Below are positions 1 to 7,529 of a stretch of DNA of 23,625 nt, in pieces. The stretch lies in NCBI GenBank assembly GCA_947600345.1, contig CANQGC010000010.1, forward strand, positions 1-23,625, in the 5' to 3' direction. The stretch's first letter is position 1, and each line of letters begins with the position of its first letter. A model generated the notes under the pieces. The model was given only the letters and a program-made list of their open reading frames with translations, searched no databases and was not told the origin of the DNA. Origin of the DNA: an uncultured Clostridia bacterium (lineage in GTDB: Bacteria > Bacillota > Clostridia > Christensenellales > Aristaeellaceae). Both the position numbers and the translations under genes were made by a program.

Positions 1-1844
1 GGCTCACCGAGGTGTCCGGCATCGGCCCCAAGCGCGCGCGGATGATTGCAGAGAGCTTCGCCGAGCAGAACGAGACCCGCGTGGCGCTGATGTTCCTCCA
101 GGGCGCGGGTCTGACCCCGGCCATGTCGATGAAGGTCTACCGCGCCTACGGGGACCAGAGCGAGCGCGTGCTCAAGCGCAACCCCTACCGCCTGGCCGAC
201 GAGATCGACGGCGTGGGCTTCCAGACCGCCGACCGCATCGCCCGGGGCATGGGCTTCTCCGTCGATTCCCCCGACCGCCTGCGCAGCGGCGTGCGCTACG
301 TGCTGGGCGAGGCCGTGAACCGCATGGGCCACAGCTACCTGCCGGCGGAGGAGCTCGCCGCCGAGGCCGCCCGAGTGCTGGGCGTGGACGGGGAGCAGGT
401 CGTCCACACGCTGAAGGAGCTCGTGATCGAGCGCAGCCTGATCGCCGAGGAGATCGACGGCCAGCTCGCCATCTACCTGCCGCGCCTGCACGAGGCCGAG
501 CGCGAGGCGGCGCTGCTGCTGCTCGAGCGCCTGCGCCAGGCGAAGGGGACCGCCGTGGAAGCGGACGAGATCGAGCGGGAGATCGCCGGGTACGAATCCG
601 ACGAGGGCGTGGCGCTGAGCGAACTCCAGCGCGACGCCGTGGCCTGCGCCGTGGGCGAGGGCATCAGCATCATCACCGGCGGGCCCGGCACCGGCAAGAC
701 CACCTCGCTCAACTGCATACTGCGCATACTGGAATCCCGGGGCGCGGTGGAGCTCTGCGCGCCCACCGGCCGCGCCGCCAAGCGCATGTCCGAGGCCACG
801 GGCCGCCCGGCGCGCACCATCCACCGCCTGCTGGAGTACTCCGGCGAGGACGGCGACTTCCAGCGCAACGAGGACAACCCCGTCCGCGCCGACGCCATCA
901 TCGTGGACGAGATGTCCATGGTGGACATCTTCCTGCTGCGCTCGCTGCTGCGGGCGCTGCGCCCCGGCGCGAAGCTGGTGCTGGTGGGCGACGCGGACCA
1001 GCTCCCCTCGGTGGGCGCGGGCAACGTGCTGCGGGACCTGATCGCCTCGGAGGCGCTGCCGGTGGTGCGGCTGACGGAGATCTTCCGCCAGGGCCGGGAG
1101 AGCGCCATCGTGGTCAACGCCCACCGGATCAACCGCGGCGAGTACCCCGTGATCCGCAACCGCGACACGGACTTCTTTCTCGAGCGCAGGGACAGCGCCC
1201 AGGCCGCCGCGGAGAGCGTGGTGGCGCTGGTGGAGAAGCGCCTGCCTAAGTACCTGGGCGTGGATCGCCTGCGGGGCATCCAGGTGATGGCCCCGATGAA
1301 GAAGGGCGCGCTGGGGGTGCTGCAGCTCAACAGCCTGCTGCAATCCGCGCTGAACCCGCCGTCGCAGGATAAGCCCGAGCTGACGCGCGGCGAGAGCCGC
1401 TTCCGCCTGGGCGATAAGGTGATGCAGATTCGCAACGACTACGACCTGGAGTGGACGCGGGACGGCGAGGACGGCAGCGGCGTGTTCAACGGCGATATCG
1501 GCTACATTGCGGCGCTGGACCGGGCGGACCGCACGCTGACGGTGGAGTTCGACGACGGGAGAAGGGCGGAGTACGACGACAACTCGCTGGACGAGTTGGA
1601 GCTCAGCTATTGCATCAGCGTGCATAAGAGCCAGGGCAGCGAGTTCGACGCGGTGGTGCTGCCGCTGCTCTCGGGCCCGCCGATGCTGATGACGAGGAAC
1701 CTGCTGTACACGGCGGTGACGAGGGCCAGGAGGCTGGTCGTGATCGTCGGCAGGGAGGACTGCGTGCGCCGGATGACGGATAATAACCATATCCGAAGAA
1801 GGTATAGCGCGCTGGCGATGCGGTTGCGAAAAGCAACGTCGTGA
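1..1844 (+). CDS. recD2: RecD2-type ATP-dependent DNA helicase, 5'-truncated by window edge
   Basis: The reading frame is open from base 3 and continues the known RecD2 N-terminal helix-hairpin-helix region (LTEVSGIGPKRA), so the true start lies upstream; the GTG at 12 is probably internal. Counting from that GTG, about 610 residues are visible. Walker A is GGPGTGKTT (about residues 223-231), Walker B is VDEMSM, motif III is VGDADQLPSVGAG, and the C-terminal UvrD-like half carries SVHKSQGSEFD and LLYTAVTRAR. RecD2 is a 5'-3' superfamily 1B helicase of bacteria lacking RecBC-type RecD partners and acts in DNA repair and replication-fork integrity. The stop is TGA at 1842-1844, directly followed by a repeat element. 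All helicase motifs look intact. Identification is very secure. Confidence 0.96.
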   Translation, partial: LTEVSGIGPKRARMIAESFAEQNETRVALMFLQGAGLTPAMSMKVYRAYGDQSERVLKRNPYRLADEIDGVGFQTADRIARGMGFSVDSPDRLRSGVRYVLGEAVNRMGHSYLPAEELAAEAARVLGVDGEQVVHTLKELVIERSLIAEEIDGQLAIYLPRLHEAEREAALLLLERLRQAKGTAVEADEIEREIAGYESDEGVALSELQRDAVACAVGEGISIITGGPGTGKTTSLNCILRILESRGAVELCAPTGRAAKRMSEATGRPARTIHRLLEYSGEDGDFQRNEDNPVRADAIIVDEMSMVDIFLLRSLLRALRPGAKLVLVGDADQLPSVGAGNVLRDLIASEALPVVRLTEIFRQGRESAIVVNAHRINRGEYPVIRNRDTDFFLERRDSAQAAAESVVALVEKRLPKYLGVDRLRGIQVMAPMKKGALGVLQLNSLLQSALNPPSQDKPELTRGESRFRLGDKVMQIRNDYDLEWTRDGEDGSGVFNGDIGYIAALDRADRTLTVEFDDGRRAEYDDNSLDELELSYCISVHKSQGSEFDAVVLPLLSGPPMLMTRNLLYTAVTRARRLVVIVGREDCVRRMTDNNHIRRRYSALAMRLRKATS

Positions 1845-1848
1845 CAAG

Positions 1849-2091
1849 GCGCGGCAGCAGAAGGGAGATTCCAAAGGACCTCAGGTCCTTTGGCAGGTCT
1901 GGGCAGCGCCCAGGGCGGCAGTGCCGCCTTTCACCTGCTGTCGCGGAAGGAGAGACGGACTTTTGAGCCCATAGATCCGAGGCTCAAAAGTCCTGCGTTG
2001 CGTTTCTGTAGAAGCGCTGGTCCAAAGCGCGGCAGCAGAAGGGAGATTCCAAAGGACCTCAGGTCCTTTGGCAGGTCTGGGCAGCGCCCAG
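1849..2091 (+). repeat. Exact 65-bp direct repeat pair inside copy A
   Basis: Bases 1849-1913 and 2027-2091 are identical over 65 bp (start GCGCGGCAGCAGAAGGGAGA, end GGGCAGCGCCCAG). They are separated by 113 bp that hold a GGCGGCAGTGCCGCC hairpin (1914-1928) and the 13-bp stem at 1957-1993. This looks like a recent partial duplication of one end of the type I element. Confidence 0.9.
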
Positions 2092-2291
2092 CGTAGCCCC
2101 TGAGGCTGCGCTCAGTAGGTGGTTGCGGTTTGCGGCTGGAGGCAGCGCTTCCCTGCGGCCCGCGGTATTCAGCCAATGCTTTGATAATGCGCATCACCGT
2201 CTCGCCGTAACCATACCGCGGGCCGCCGCGGCGCGGAGTTGAATTGGGAAGCCTTCCGGCTTCCCAATTCAAGGCAGCCGCCACTAACTCT
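1849..2291 (-). repeat. Type I multi-hairpin repeat, copy A (with internal duplication)
   Basis: Reverse-orientation copy of the element also found at 3143-3438 and 17925-18187. In element orientation it starts AGAGTTAGTGGCGGCTG, then has a 15-bp hairpin (2239-2272), a long-range stem CGGCCCGCGGTA / TACCGCGGGCCG, a GGGCGCTGCCC hairpin and a CCAAAGGACC-TGA-GGTCCTTTGG hairpin. The outer end is present twice as an exact 65-bp direct repeat (1849-1913 and 2027-2091). Between those lies an extra 13-bp stem hairpin (1957-1969 with 1981-1993). No credible coding potential. The hairpins just after recD2 could also end its transcript, but no clear T-tract follows. Confidence 0.88.
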
Positions 2292-2570
2292 CTAAAACGC
2301 AGCGAATACGAAATACCGTTCCGCCAAATCAGGATTCATGGAGGAACCAGAGAATGCCGCAGATGAATAAAGGCGGCAAATTTCGATTCGCAGCAGTGAC
2401 ATTGCATTTACAATGGGCGCTTATGGAAGGTTAGTTGAGGAATCAATGAAACACGAAAGCGAAATTCCAATATACTGAGCGATTCGAATTTGCGTTTAGC
2501 GGAAAAGAATCAATGCGTTAATTCGGGGTTTGCCAGCGAGAGCAGTAACGGAGAGCGAATATCGCATCTT
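2292..2570. other. AT-richer intergenic stretch without recognisable gene
   Basis: This stretch is clearly less GC-rich than the rest of the window. It contains only very short reading frames, no strong ribosome site followed by a sustained frame, and no hairpin array. It lies between type I copy A and type II copy D1. It could be a decayed gene or a remnant of inserted DNA; nothing in it can be named. Confidence 0.5.
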
Positions 2571-3088
2571 CCCCCGCGTCCCCCAACGCTGCGGGCCTCA
2601 GCCCGCAGCCCCGCGGCCGCCGCGGGCGCGTAACCGCGGCGCAACGGAAGCTTCACGATGCGAACTATCCCCGGTAACTCCCGTTCCCAAAAACCAAAGG
2701 TTCCAGAGGGCCGGTATTGTCGGCCCGATAACGAAACCTCGGCAATAGGAACTCAGCCAACCCCGGGTCCAGGGCCTGCAGGCGCGCCGCCTCAAATCTT
2801 CGATTTGAGCCGGTGCGGTCTGCCCAAAGGGCAGACTTGGAAACCCAAAGGGTTTCCAACCTTGCCTGGTCAGGAGAGGGAGGAGGGAATCCAAGGGGGA
2901 AACGGGGGACGCTTGACGTCCCCCATTCCCTCTTGGCCCCCCGGGAGGGGCCCCTGCCGTGAGGCAGCAGCAACGGCCCGCAGGGCCGTTGCTGACCGGA
3001 ATCCCCAGTGGGGATTCCGAAACCCACGCCGTGAGGCGTCCACGTGCCCGGCAGGGCACCCTTGCCCCCGCGCCGGGCAGGCGCACTA
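2571..3088 (+). repeat. Type II multi-hairpin repeat, copy D1
   Basis: A chain of short perfect hairpins: CTGCGGGC/GCCCGCAG (2589-2608), CCCGCGG/CCGCGGG (2610-2626), GGGCCG/CGGCCC (2708-2726), CAAATC/GATTTG, CTGCCC/GGGCAG, TTGGAAACCC/GGGTTTCCAA (2837-2859), GGGGGACG/CGTCCCCC, GGCCCC/GGGGCC, CTGCC/GGCAG, CAACGGCCC/GGGCCGTTG, GGAATCCCC/GGGGATTCC, ACGCC/GGCGT, GTGCCC/GGGCAC and GCGCC/GGCGC. The same order recurs, in reverse, at 22851-23240 and again from 23355. Compared with those copies, D1 carries extra hairpins inside the CCAGGGC...GCCTGG stem. Small frames here are not coding. Confidence 0.85.
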
Positions 3089-3142
3089 ACGAATCGAATT
3101 CTGTTATGGCCCAGCGCCAGCGTGCAAGCGCAGCGCTATTAT

Positions 3143-3438
3143 AGAGTTAGTAGCGGCTGCCTTGAATTGGCAAGCCTCCTGGCTTGCCAATTCAACTCCG
3201 CGCCGCGGCGGCCCGCGGTATGGAGGCGATGAAACGTTTGTGCGCATTGCCGGAGCTTTGGCAAAATACCGCGGGCCGCAGGGGGCGCAGCTTTGTGCCT
3301 CGAACCGCAACAGACTGCTATGCGCAGCCTCCAGGGGCTACGCTGGGCTCCGCCCAGACCTGCTTAAGGGACTCTGTCCCTTAAGAATTCCTGCTTAAGG
3401 ACCTGAGGTCCTTAAGAATCTCCCTTCTGCTGCCGCGC
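3143..3438 (+). repeat. Type I multi-hairpin repeat, copy B
   Basis: Forward copy of the type I element, inverted relative to copy A. Visible parts: AGAGTTAGTAGCGGCTG, a 15-bp hairpin with TCCT loop (3162-3195), long-range stem CGGCCCGCGGTA (3209-3220) with TACCGCGGGCCG (3267-3278), a TGGGC...GCCCA hairpin, CTTAAGGGAC/GTCCCTTAAG (3363-3385), and CTTAAGGACC-TGA-GGTCCTTAAG (3394-3416), ending TCCCTTCTGCTGCCGCGC. In the last hairpin, copies A and C have CCAAAGG/CCTTTGG where B has CTTAAGG/CCTTAAG, so both arms changed together. Confidence 0.88.
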
Positions 3439-3512
3439 TGGAAGCGCTGCGCTCTGCGAGTGCCGGAGCCGTGCGCGCGGCGCAACACCCACTTCCGGAG
3501 GAAGATCACACC

Positions 3513-3905
3513 ATGCGAATCGAAGGACTCATCATCCACGGCCGCCGCCTGGGGCATGCCCTGGGCTTCCCCACCGCCAACATTCAACCGTCGCGCATCT
3601 CCGGCGACGGCCCAGACGGCGTCTACGCCGCCTGGTTCCTGCCCGAGGGCCAGAGCCAAAGCCTCCCCTGCATGCTCAACATCGGCGCTCACCCCACGCT
3701 CCCCGGCGGCGGGCGCAGCTTCGAGGCCCACATATTCGGCTTCGACGGCGAGCTCTACGGCAGGCGCGCGGCGGTCGAGACGGTCGAATACCTCCGCCCC
3801 GAGCGGCGCTTCCCCGGCCCGGAGGAGCTCCGCGCTCAGCTGGAAGCCGACCGCCTGCGCTGCCTGGATATACTGCATACCGACGCCCCCCGGGACATAC
3901 GCTAA
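3513..3905 (+). CDS. Stand-alone riboflavin kinase
   Basis: Encodes 130 residues matching the riboflavin kinase domain that usually forms the C-terminal half of bifunctional RibF. It would phosphorylate riboflavin to FMN with ATP in the cytoplasm. Visible family signatures are GRRLGHALGFPTANI (flavin/ATP-binding loop with the PTAN motif), GVYAAWF, LNIGAHPT, FEAHIFGFDGELYG with the catalytic-region Glu, and the C-terminal YLRPERRFPGPEELRAQLEAD. The N-terminal FMN adenylyltransferase half is absent, so FAD synthesis would need another protein. The ATG at 3513 is chosen because GGAGGAA (3497-3503) sits about nine bases upstream and the domain begins right there; an upstream in-frame start at 3471 is less likely. 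The next gene starts 18 bases downstream. No promoter is evident between it and repeat B. Confidence 0.88.
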   Translation: MRIEGLIIHGRRLGHALGFPTANIQPSRISGDGPDGVYAAWFLPEGQSQSLPCMLNIGAHPTLPGGGRSFEAHIFGFDGELYGRRAAVETVEYLRPERRFPGPEELRAQLEADRLRCLDILHTDAPRDIR

Positions 3906-3923
3906 TCCCCGGGGGGTGTTCGT

Positions 3924-4673
3924 TTGAAGCTGAAGACCGTTCGCGTGCCCAGGAGCAGGCCCACCGCTCCGGCCCTGGCGCTGGCGTTGGCGCTGACCAT
4001 GCTCTGCGTGTACCTGATTTCGCTCTCGGCCGCGCCCGGGCCCGCGCCCGGCGACGCCGCGGCGGCCAGCGCGCCGGGGCAGGCGGAGCTGCGCATGGAG
4101 GGGCTGGAGGCGGCCTTCATCTGCGATGAACTCTGCGACGACCTGACCCAGGCCCGCGTGGCGGCGGCCAACTGCGCGGCCTCCGGCGGCGCGGGCATGC
4201 TGCTGGGCGAGGACGGGCGCTTCGCCGTGGTGCGGGAGGCCGTCGCGGCCGGTTCCGCGCCCGGGGACGCGCTCCGGCGCGGCGCTGACGGGCTCACGCT
4301 GCGGCTGAACGGCCCGGCGAGCGAGATCGCGGCGGTGTCCGACGCGGTGGGCTTCCTGCACGCCCAGGCGGCGGAGACGGGCAGCCTGTCCGCCGCGCTG
4401 GAGGCCGGCGACGCCAGCGCGGACTCCGTGGTCGCGCTGCTGGAGGTCTACCGCAGCCAGGGGGCCCGTGCCCGCGACGCGCTGGAGGCCGTCTCCGGCG
4501 GGGGCGAGATCGTGGAGCGCCTGCGCAGCGCGGTGCAGTCGGAGCTGGACCGGCTGGACGCCGCCATCGCCGCGCCCGACTCCGGCAAGCTGAAGCTGAT
4601 CCACGCCGCCGCCTGCGGCGAGTGGATCAACATGCTCTCCTCCCTGCCTGCGGAGGCCTCCCACAGTACCTAG
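3924..4673 (+). CDS. Membrane-anchored hypothetical protein
   Basis: A 249-residue protein with a TTG start preceded by GGGGGGTG (3911-3917), 18 bases after the riboflavin kinase stop, so probably co-transcribed. It has a basic N-terminus (KLKTVRVPRSRP), one transmembrane helix at about residues 15-36, a short Ala/Pro/Gly linker, and an extracytoplasmic Ala-rich domain of about 190 residues with predicted alternating strands and helices. The segment from about residue 60 (FICDELCDDLTQARVAAANC, then GRFAVVREAV) has a layout like SPOR domains, but I see no decisive motif. Cysteines at about residues 68, 72 and 83 are notable for an exported domain. I do not recognise the family; role unknown, possibly envelope- or sporulation-related. 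Confidence 0.68.
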   Translation: MKLKTVRVPRSRPTAPALALALALTMLCVYLISLSAAPGPAPGDAAAASAPGQAELRMEGLEAAFICDELCDDLTQARVAAANCAASGGAGMLLGEDGRFAVVREAVAAGSAPGDALRRGADGLTLRLNGPASEIAAVSDAVGFLHAQAAETGSLSAALEAGDASADSVVALLEVYRSQGARARDALEAVSGGGEIVERLRSAVQSELDRLDAAIAAPDSGKLKLIHAAACGEWINMLSSLPAEASHST

Positions 4674-4704
4674 AGGCGTCCGGGTTTCCCGGGAGACGAA
4701 CGAA

Positions 4705-4928
4705 GGGCAGTCCCGTTTGGAACTGCCCTCAGACTGCAAAAACCGCACGATGTCGAGCCTGTTCAATCAAATCCGGCGGCGTGTACGTCGGATTTGGTTT
4801 TGCAAGGGCAGACTTGGAAACCCTCTGGGTTTCCAACCTTCGCGCGGGAAATCCGCAGATTTCCTGCGCAAGTGTCGAAAAGACTTTTTCGACACGCCGA
4901 AGGGCAGTCCCGTTTGGGACTGCCCTTC
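4705..4928. repeat. Cluster of five consecutive hairpins
   Basis: The gap between two convergent genes is nearly filled by hairpins. They are GGGCAGT/ACTGCCC (4705-4728), CAAATCCG/CGGATTTG (4768-4796), TTGGAAACCC-TCT-GGGTTTCCAA (4814-4836), GCGCGGGAAATC/GATTTCCTGCGC with one G-U (4842-4869), TGTCGAAAA/TTTTCGACA (4873-4894), and finally a 13-bp stem (4899-4911 with 4916-4928, GAAGGGCAGTCCC). The 18-mer GGGCAGACTTGGAAACCC (4806-4823) is identical to 2829-2846 in type II copy D1, tying this cluster to that family. They may also terminate both convergent genes, though no long T-tract follows. Confidence 0.82.
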
Positions 4929-4943
4929 CTTTCGTGCGCCTGC

Positions 4944-7286
4944 TCAGCTCCTGTAGGAGTACTTCGAGGAGATCCAGCCGGTGACGCCCTTGTAGCTGAT
5001 CTTGTACCAGCGCACGCCGCGGCTGTCCTTCTTGCTGGAGCCCAGGTAGGTGGCCTTCTTGCCCGAGCCGATGTAGCCCTTCGCGGAGCTGCTCTTGTTC
5101 GGCTTGCTGCGGATGGTCAGCTTGCCGGTGGTCACGATGTAGCCGCCGCTGCCGCCGGACGAACCGCCGGAGGATCCGCCGCTCGAGGGCTTCGACTTGG
5201 ACAGGTAGCGGGAGGACACCCAGCCCGACGTGCCGTTGTACTTGGTCTTGTACCAGACCACGCCGCGGCTGTCGGTGGACTTTGCTGTGATCGAGAGCTT
5301 CTTGCCCTTGCTGATGGAGCCCTTCGAGCTGTAGCCCAGGCCGGGGCCGGAGCGCAGGTTCACCTGGCCAGTGGTGTAGCGGGTGCCGCTGGCGCTGGAC
5401 GTGCCGCTGGAGGACGAGCTGCTCGAGGACGAGCTGCTGGTGACGCTGGCGGTGGTCTTCTTCGCGTACAGGGAGGAGACCCAGCCGGTGCTGCCGTTGC
5501 GCTTGACCTGGTACCACACCCGGCCGCGGCTGTCCTTGGAGGCCTTGCCGGTGCAGCTGACGACGGTGCCCTTGCTCAGCGAGGTCTTGACGCGATAGCC
5601 CAGGCCGGGGCCGGAGCGCACGTTGACATCGCCGCTCATCTTCACGCGGCTGATGTTGACGCTATAGGTGCCGCTGGAGGACGAACCGCCGCTCGAAGAC
5701 GAACTGCCGCCGGAGCTCCCGCTGGAGGTCGAGCCGCCACCGGAGGTCGAGCCGGAGGTCGAACCGCCGCTGGAGCTTCCGCCGCTCGAGGTGTCGCCGC
5801 TCTCAGGGGTCGGAGTGGCGACGGGCGCCGGGGTGGGCGTCATGCCGATGGGCGTGGCGCCGGGCCAGCTGGTGCCGCTGGAGCTGCTGCCACCGCTGGA
5901 GGGCAGCGTCTTGCCGCTCGAGGAGCCGGAGGACGAGTTCCGCTCGCTGTCCATGAACTCGTCAAACCAGCCGGAGCCGCCGTTGGGATCCACATCGGAG
6001 CCCAGCACCGGCACGCTGGGGCTGGCGTTGGGGTCGATGCTGGCGCTCGGGCCCGCGCTGGCATCGGGGCTGGCGTTGGGATCGACGCTGGCTTCGGGGA
6101 CGATCAGCGAGAGGTCGGGCGCCTGGGTCAGGTCTCCGGAGTAGATTTCGGTGGCCGTGCCGTTGAGCTCCACGCGGGTCAGCGCGGGCTTGCCGCTCTC
6201 CCACACGTAGAGGAATTCGCCGTCGGAGGCCACGGTCGCGCCGTTCTCCGGGCTGTAGAGGGCGAGCGTGCCCGCCTCGGTTTCGCAATTCAGCGCGCCG
6301 CCGTACCAGACCACCAGGCCGCGATCCAGCGCCCAGAAGCCGCTGTCCGCCTGGGTGCAGGCGGCGTCCAGCGCGTGCTGCCGCAGATCCAGGCCGTTCA
6401 CGCGGCCCAGCAGCTGGGCGGTATCGCCGCTGCGCAGGGCGTAGGCGTCGGCCAGGTTGTGGAAGTAGAGCTTGCCGTTCGCGATGCGCAGATCCCGCAC
6501 GCCGCTCTTGAGCTGCAGGTTGGTCTCGCCGGTCTTGAGATCCAAGCTGTAGACGCAGCCCGCCTGGGAGCTCACCGTCGCGCCGTCGTCCAGCTTCGCG
6601 GTGTACTCCATGCGGTCGCCCGCGGAGAGGAAGTAGGCGATGTCGCCGTCGATCACGTAGTCCATCATCTGGGTGCCGGACATGCGCAGGCAGAGCTGCG
6701 TGCCCGGCTCGATGGAGTGCAGCAGGCCGTCGATCAGCACCAGGAACTTGCCGTTGTAGAAGTTCAGCGCGCTCGCGGTGCTGGCGCCGAAGGCGTAGAC
6801 CGAAGTGGTCTGGAGCCCGTTGCACGCCATGACCGCCGAGGAGTTGTTCTCGGTCTTCAGATACACCACGCCGCCGGCGTAGGGCATCAGGTCCTCGATG
6901 CGGTCGCCGCGGTCCACGCACACCGGGTCGCCCTCGGCGGGCACGGACACCAGCATCTGCCGCTCGCCGTCGGGGATCGCCATGAACACCGCGTCGTTCA
7001 CGCGCACCGCGTCGCGGCCGTTGTACACCGTGCTGGAAGAGGCCGCGCTCGTGGACGCCTGCATCGGCGGCTCCGTGGGTAGGTTCACCACCTCATCCGC
7101 GGGCTCCTCCCCGGCGGGCGCTTCCTCCGCTTCCGCGGGTTCTTCCTCCGCCTCTGCGGGTTCTTCCTCCGCCACGGGCTGCTCCAGCGACACCGCGGGC
7201 TGCGCCGTCGGCTGATCCGCCTCCGCGAACGCGAAGCCGGACAGCGCGATTAGCGCGGCCAGTAACCAGGCCAGCAGCTTGCGCAT
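4944..7286 (-). CDS. Secreted protein with N-terminal propeller-like region and three SH3b domains
   Basis: A 780-residue protein. The start at 7286 (MRKLLAWLLAALIALSGFAFA) is fixed by AGGAGG (7295-7300) eight bases upstream and by a classic Sec signal peptide; the longer upstream frame is ignored. After cleavage comes an acidic Glu/Ala/Pro stretch (about 25-65), then about 330 residues of short beta-strand units (YNGKFLVLIDGLLHSIEPG, DGDIAYFLSAGD, ANGKLYFHN) like DUF5050-type propellers. A Ser/Gly/Pro/Thr linker runs to about 540, and three bacterial SH3b repeats (about 541-606, 636-697, 716-776) each contain VRSGPGLGY or a variant, DSRG..WY and GWVSS.Y. SH3b domains usually bind peptidoglycan or cell-surface glycans. 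It is transcribed alone from its own sigma-A promoter. Export is secure; substrate and activity are unknown, and no catalytic domain is visible. Confidence 0.88.
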   Translation of the reverse strand: MRKLLAWLLAALIALSGFAFAEADQPTAQPAVSLEQPVAEEEPAEAEEEPAEAEEAPAGEEPADEVVNLPTEPPMQASTSAASSSTVYNGRDAVRVNDAVFMAIPDGERQMLVSVPAEGDPVCVDRGDRIEDLMPYAGGVVYLKTENNSSAVMACNGLQTTSVYAFGASTASALNFYNGKFLVLIDGLLHSIEPGTQLCLRMSGTQMMDYVIDGDIAYFLSAGDRMEYTAKLDDGATVSSQAGCVYSLDLKTGETNLQLKSGVRDLRIANGKLYFHNLADAYALRSGDTAQLLGRVNGLDLRQHALDAACTQADSGFWALDRGLVVWYGGALNCETEAGTLALYSPENGATVASDGEFLYVWESGKPALTRVELNGTATEIYSGDLTQAPDLSLIVPEASVDPNASPDASAGPSASIDPNASPSVPVLGSDVDPNGGSGWFDEFMDSERNSSSGSSSGKTLPSSGGSSSSGTSWPGATPIGMTPTPAPVATPTPESGDTSSGGSSSGGSTSGSTSGGGSTSSGSSGGSSSSSGGSSSSGTYSVNISRVKMSGDVNVRSGPGLGYRVKTSLSKGTVVSCTGKASKDSRGRVWYQVKRNGSTGWVSSLYAKKTTASVTSSSSSSSSSSSGTSSASGTRYTTGQVNLRSGPGLGYSSKGSISKGKKLSITAKSTDSRGVVWYKTKYNGTSGWVSSRYLSKSKPSSGGSSGGSSGGSGGYIVTTGKLTIRSKPNKSSSAKGYIGSGKKATYLGSSKKDSRGVRWYKISYKGVTGWISSKYSYRS

Positions 7287-7365
7287 AGTATTTTCCTCCT
7301 TACATCCCTCGTAATTCCATTCCTTCGTACAAAGAGCGCCATCATATACAGCGTATCCTATGATA

Positions 7366-7394
7366 AGTATAGCACAGTCCTTGCGCATACTCAA
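7366..7394 (-). promoter_or_regulatory. Sigma-A promoter of the SH3b gene
   Basis: On the minus strand, TTGAGT (7389-7394) and TATACT (7366-7371) are separated by exactly 17 bp, about 80 bases upstream of the SH3b start codon. Confidence 0.8.
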
Positions 7395-7467
7395 CCTTTC
7401 AACCCTCGCCTTTTGTCGAAAAAAATGTGACGATGCCCCCCATCCCGCCAAAATCCCCGGCGGATTC

Positions 7468-7496
7468 TTGCATTCGCCGGGCGGCTTTGCTATAAT
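7468..7496 (+). promoter_or_regulatory. Sigma-A promoter of the 7530 gene
   Basis: TTGCAT (7468-7473), a 17-bp spacer, then a perfect TATAAT (7491-7496), 33 bases before the ATG. It is divergent from the SH3b promoter. Confidence 0.85.
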
Positions 7497-7529
7497 AATG
7501 GAGATAGACGTTGCAAAGGAGGGTGCGCC

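Noticed and set aside
2530..3398. Several 60-160-codon frames in the hairpin island
   Set aside because: Overlapping frames on both strands, produced by GC-rich palindromes lacking stops; no domain or convincing ribosome site.
4794..7082. 762-codon plus-strand open frame
   Set aside because: Antisense shadow of the SH3b gene; it has Ala/Gly/His/Arg-rich composition typical of GC-rich antisense frames, while the minus frame has a signal peptide, ribosome site, promoter and domains.
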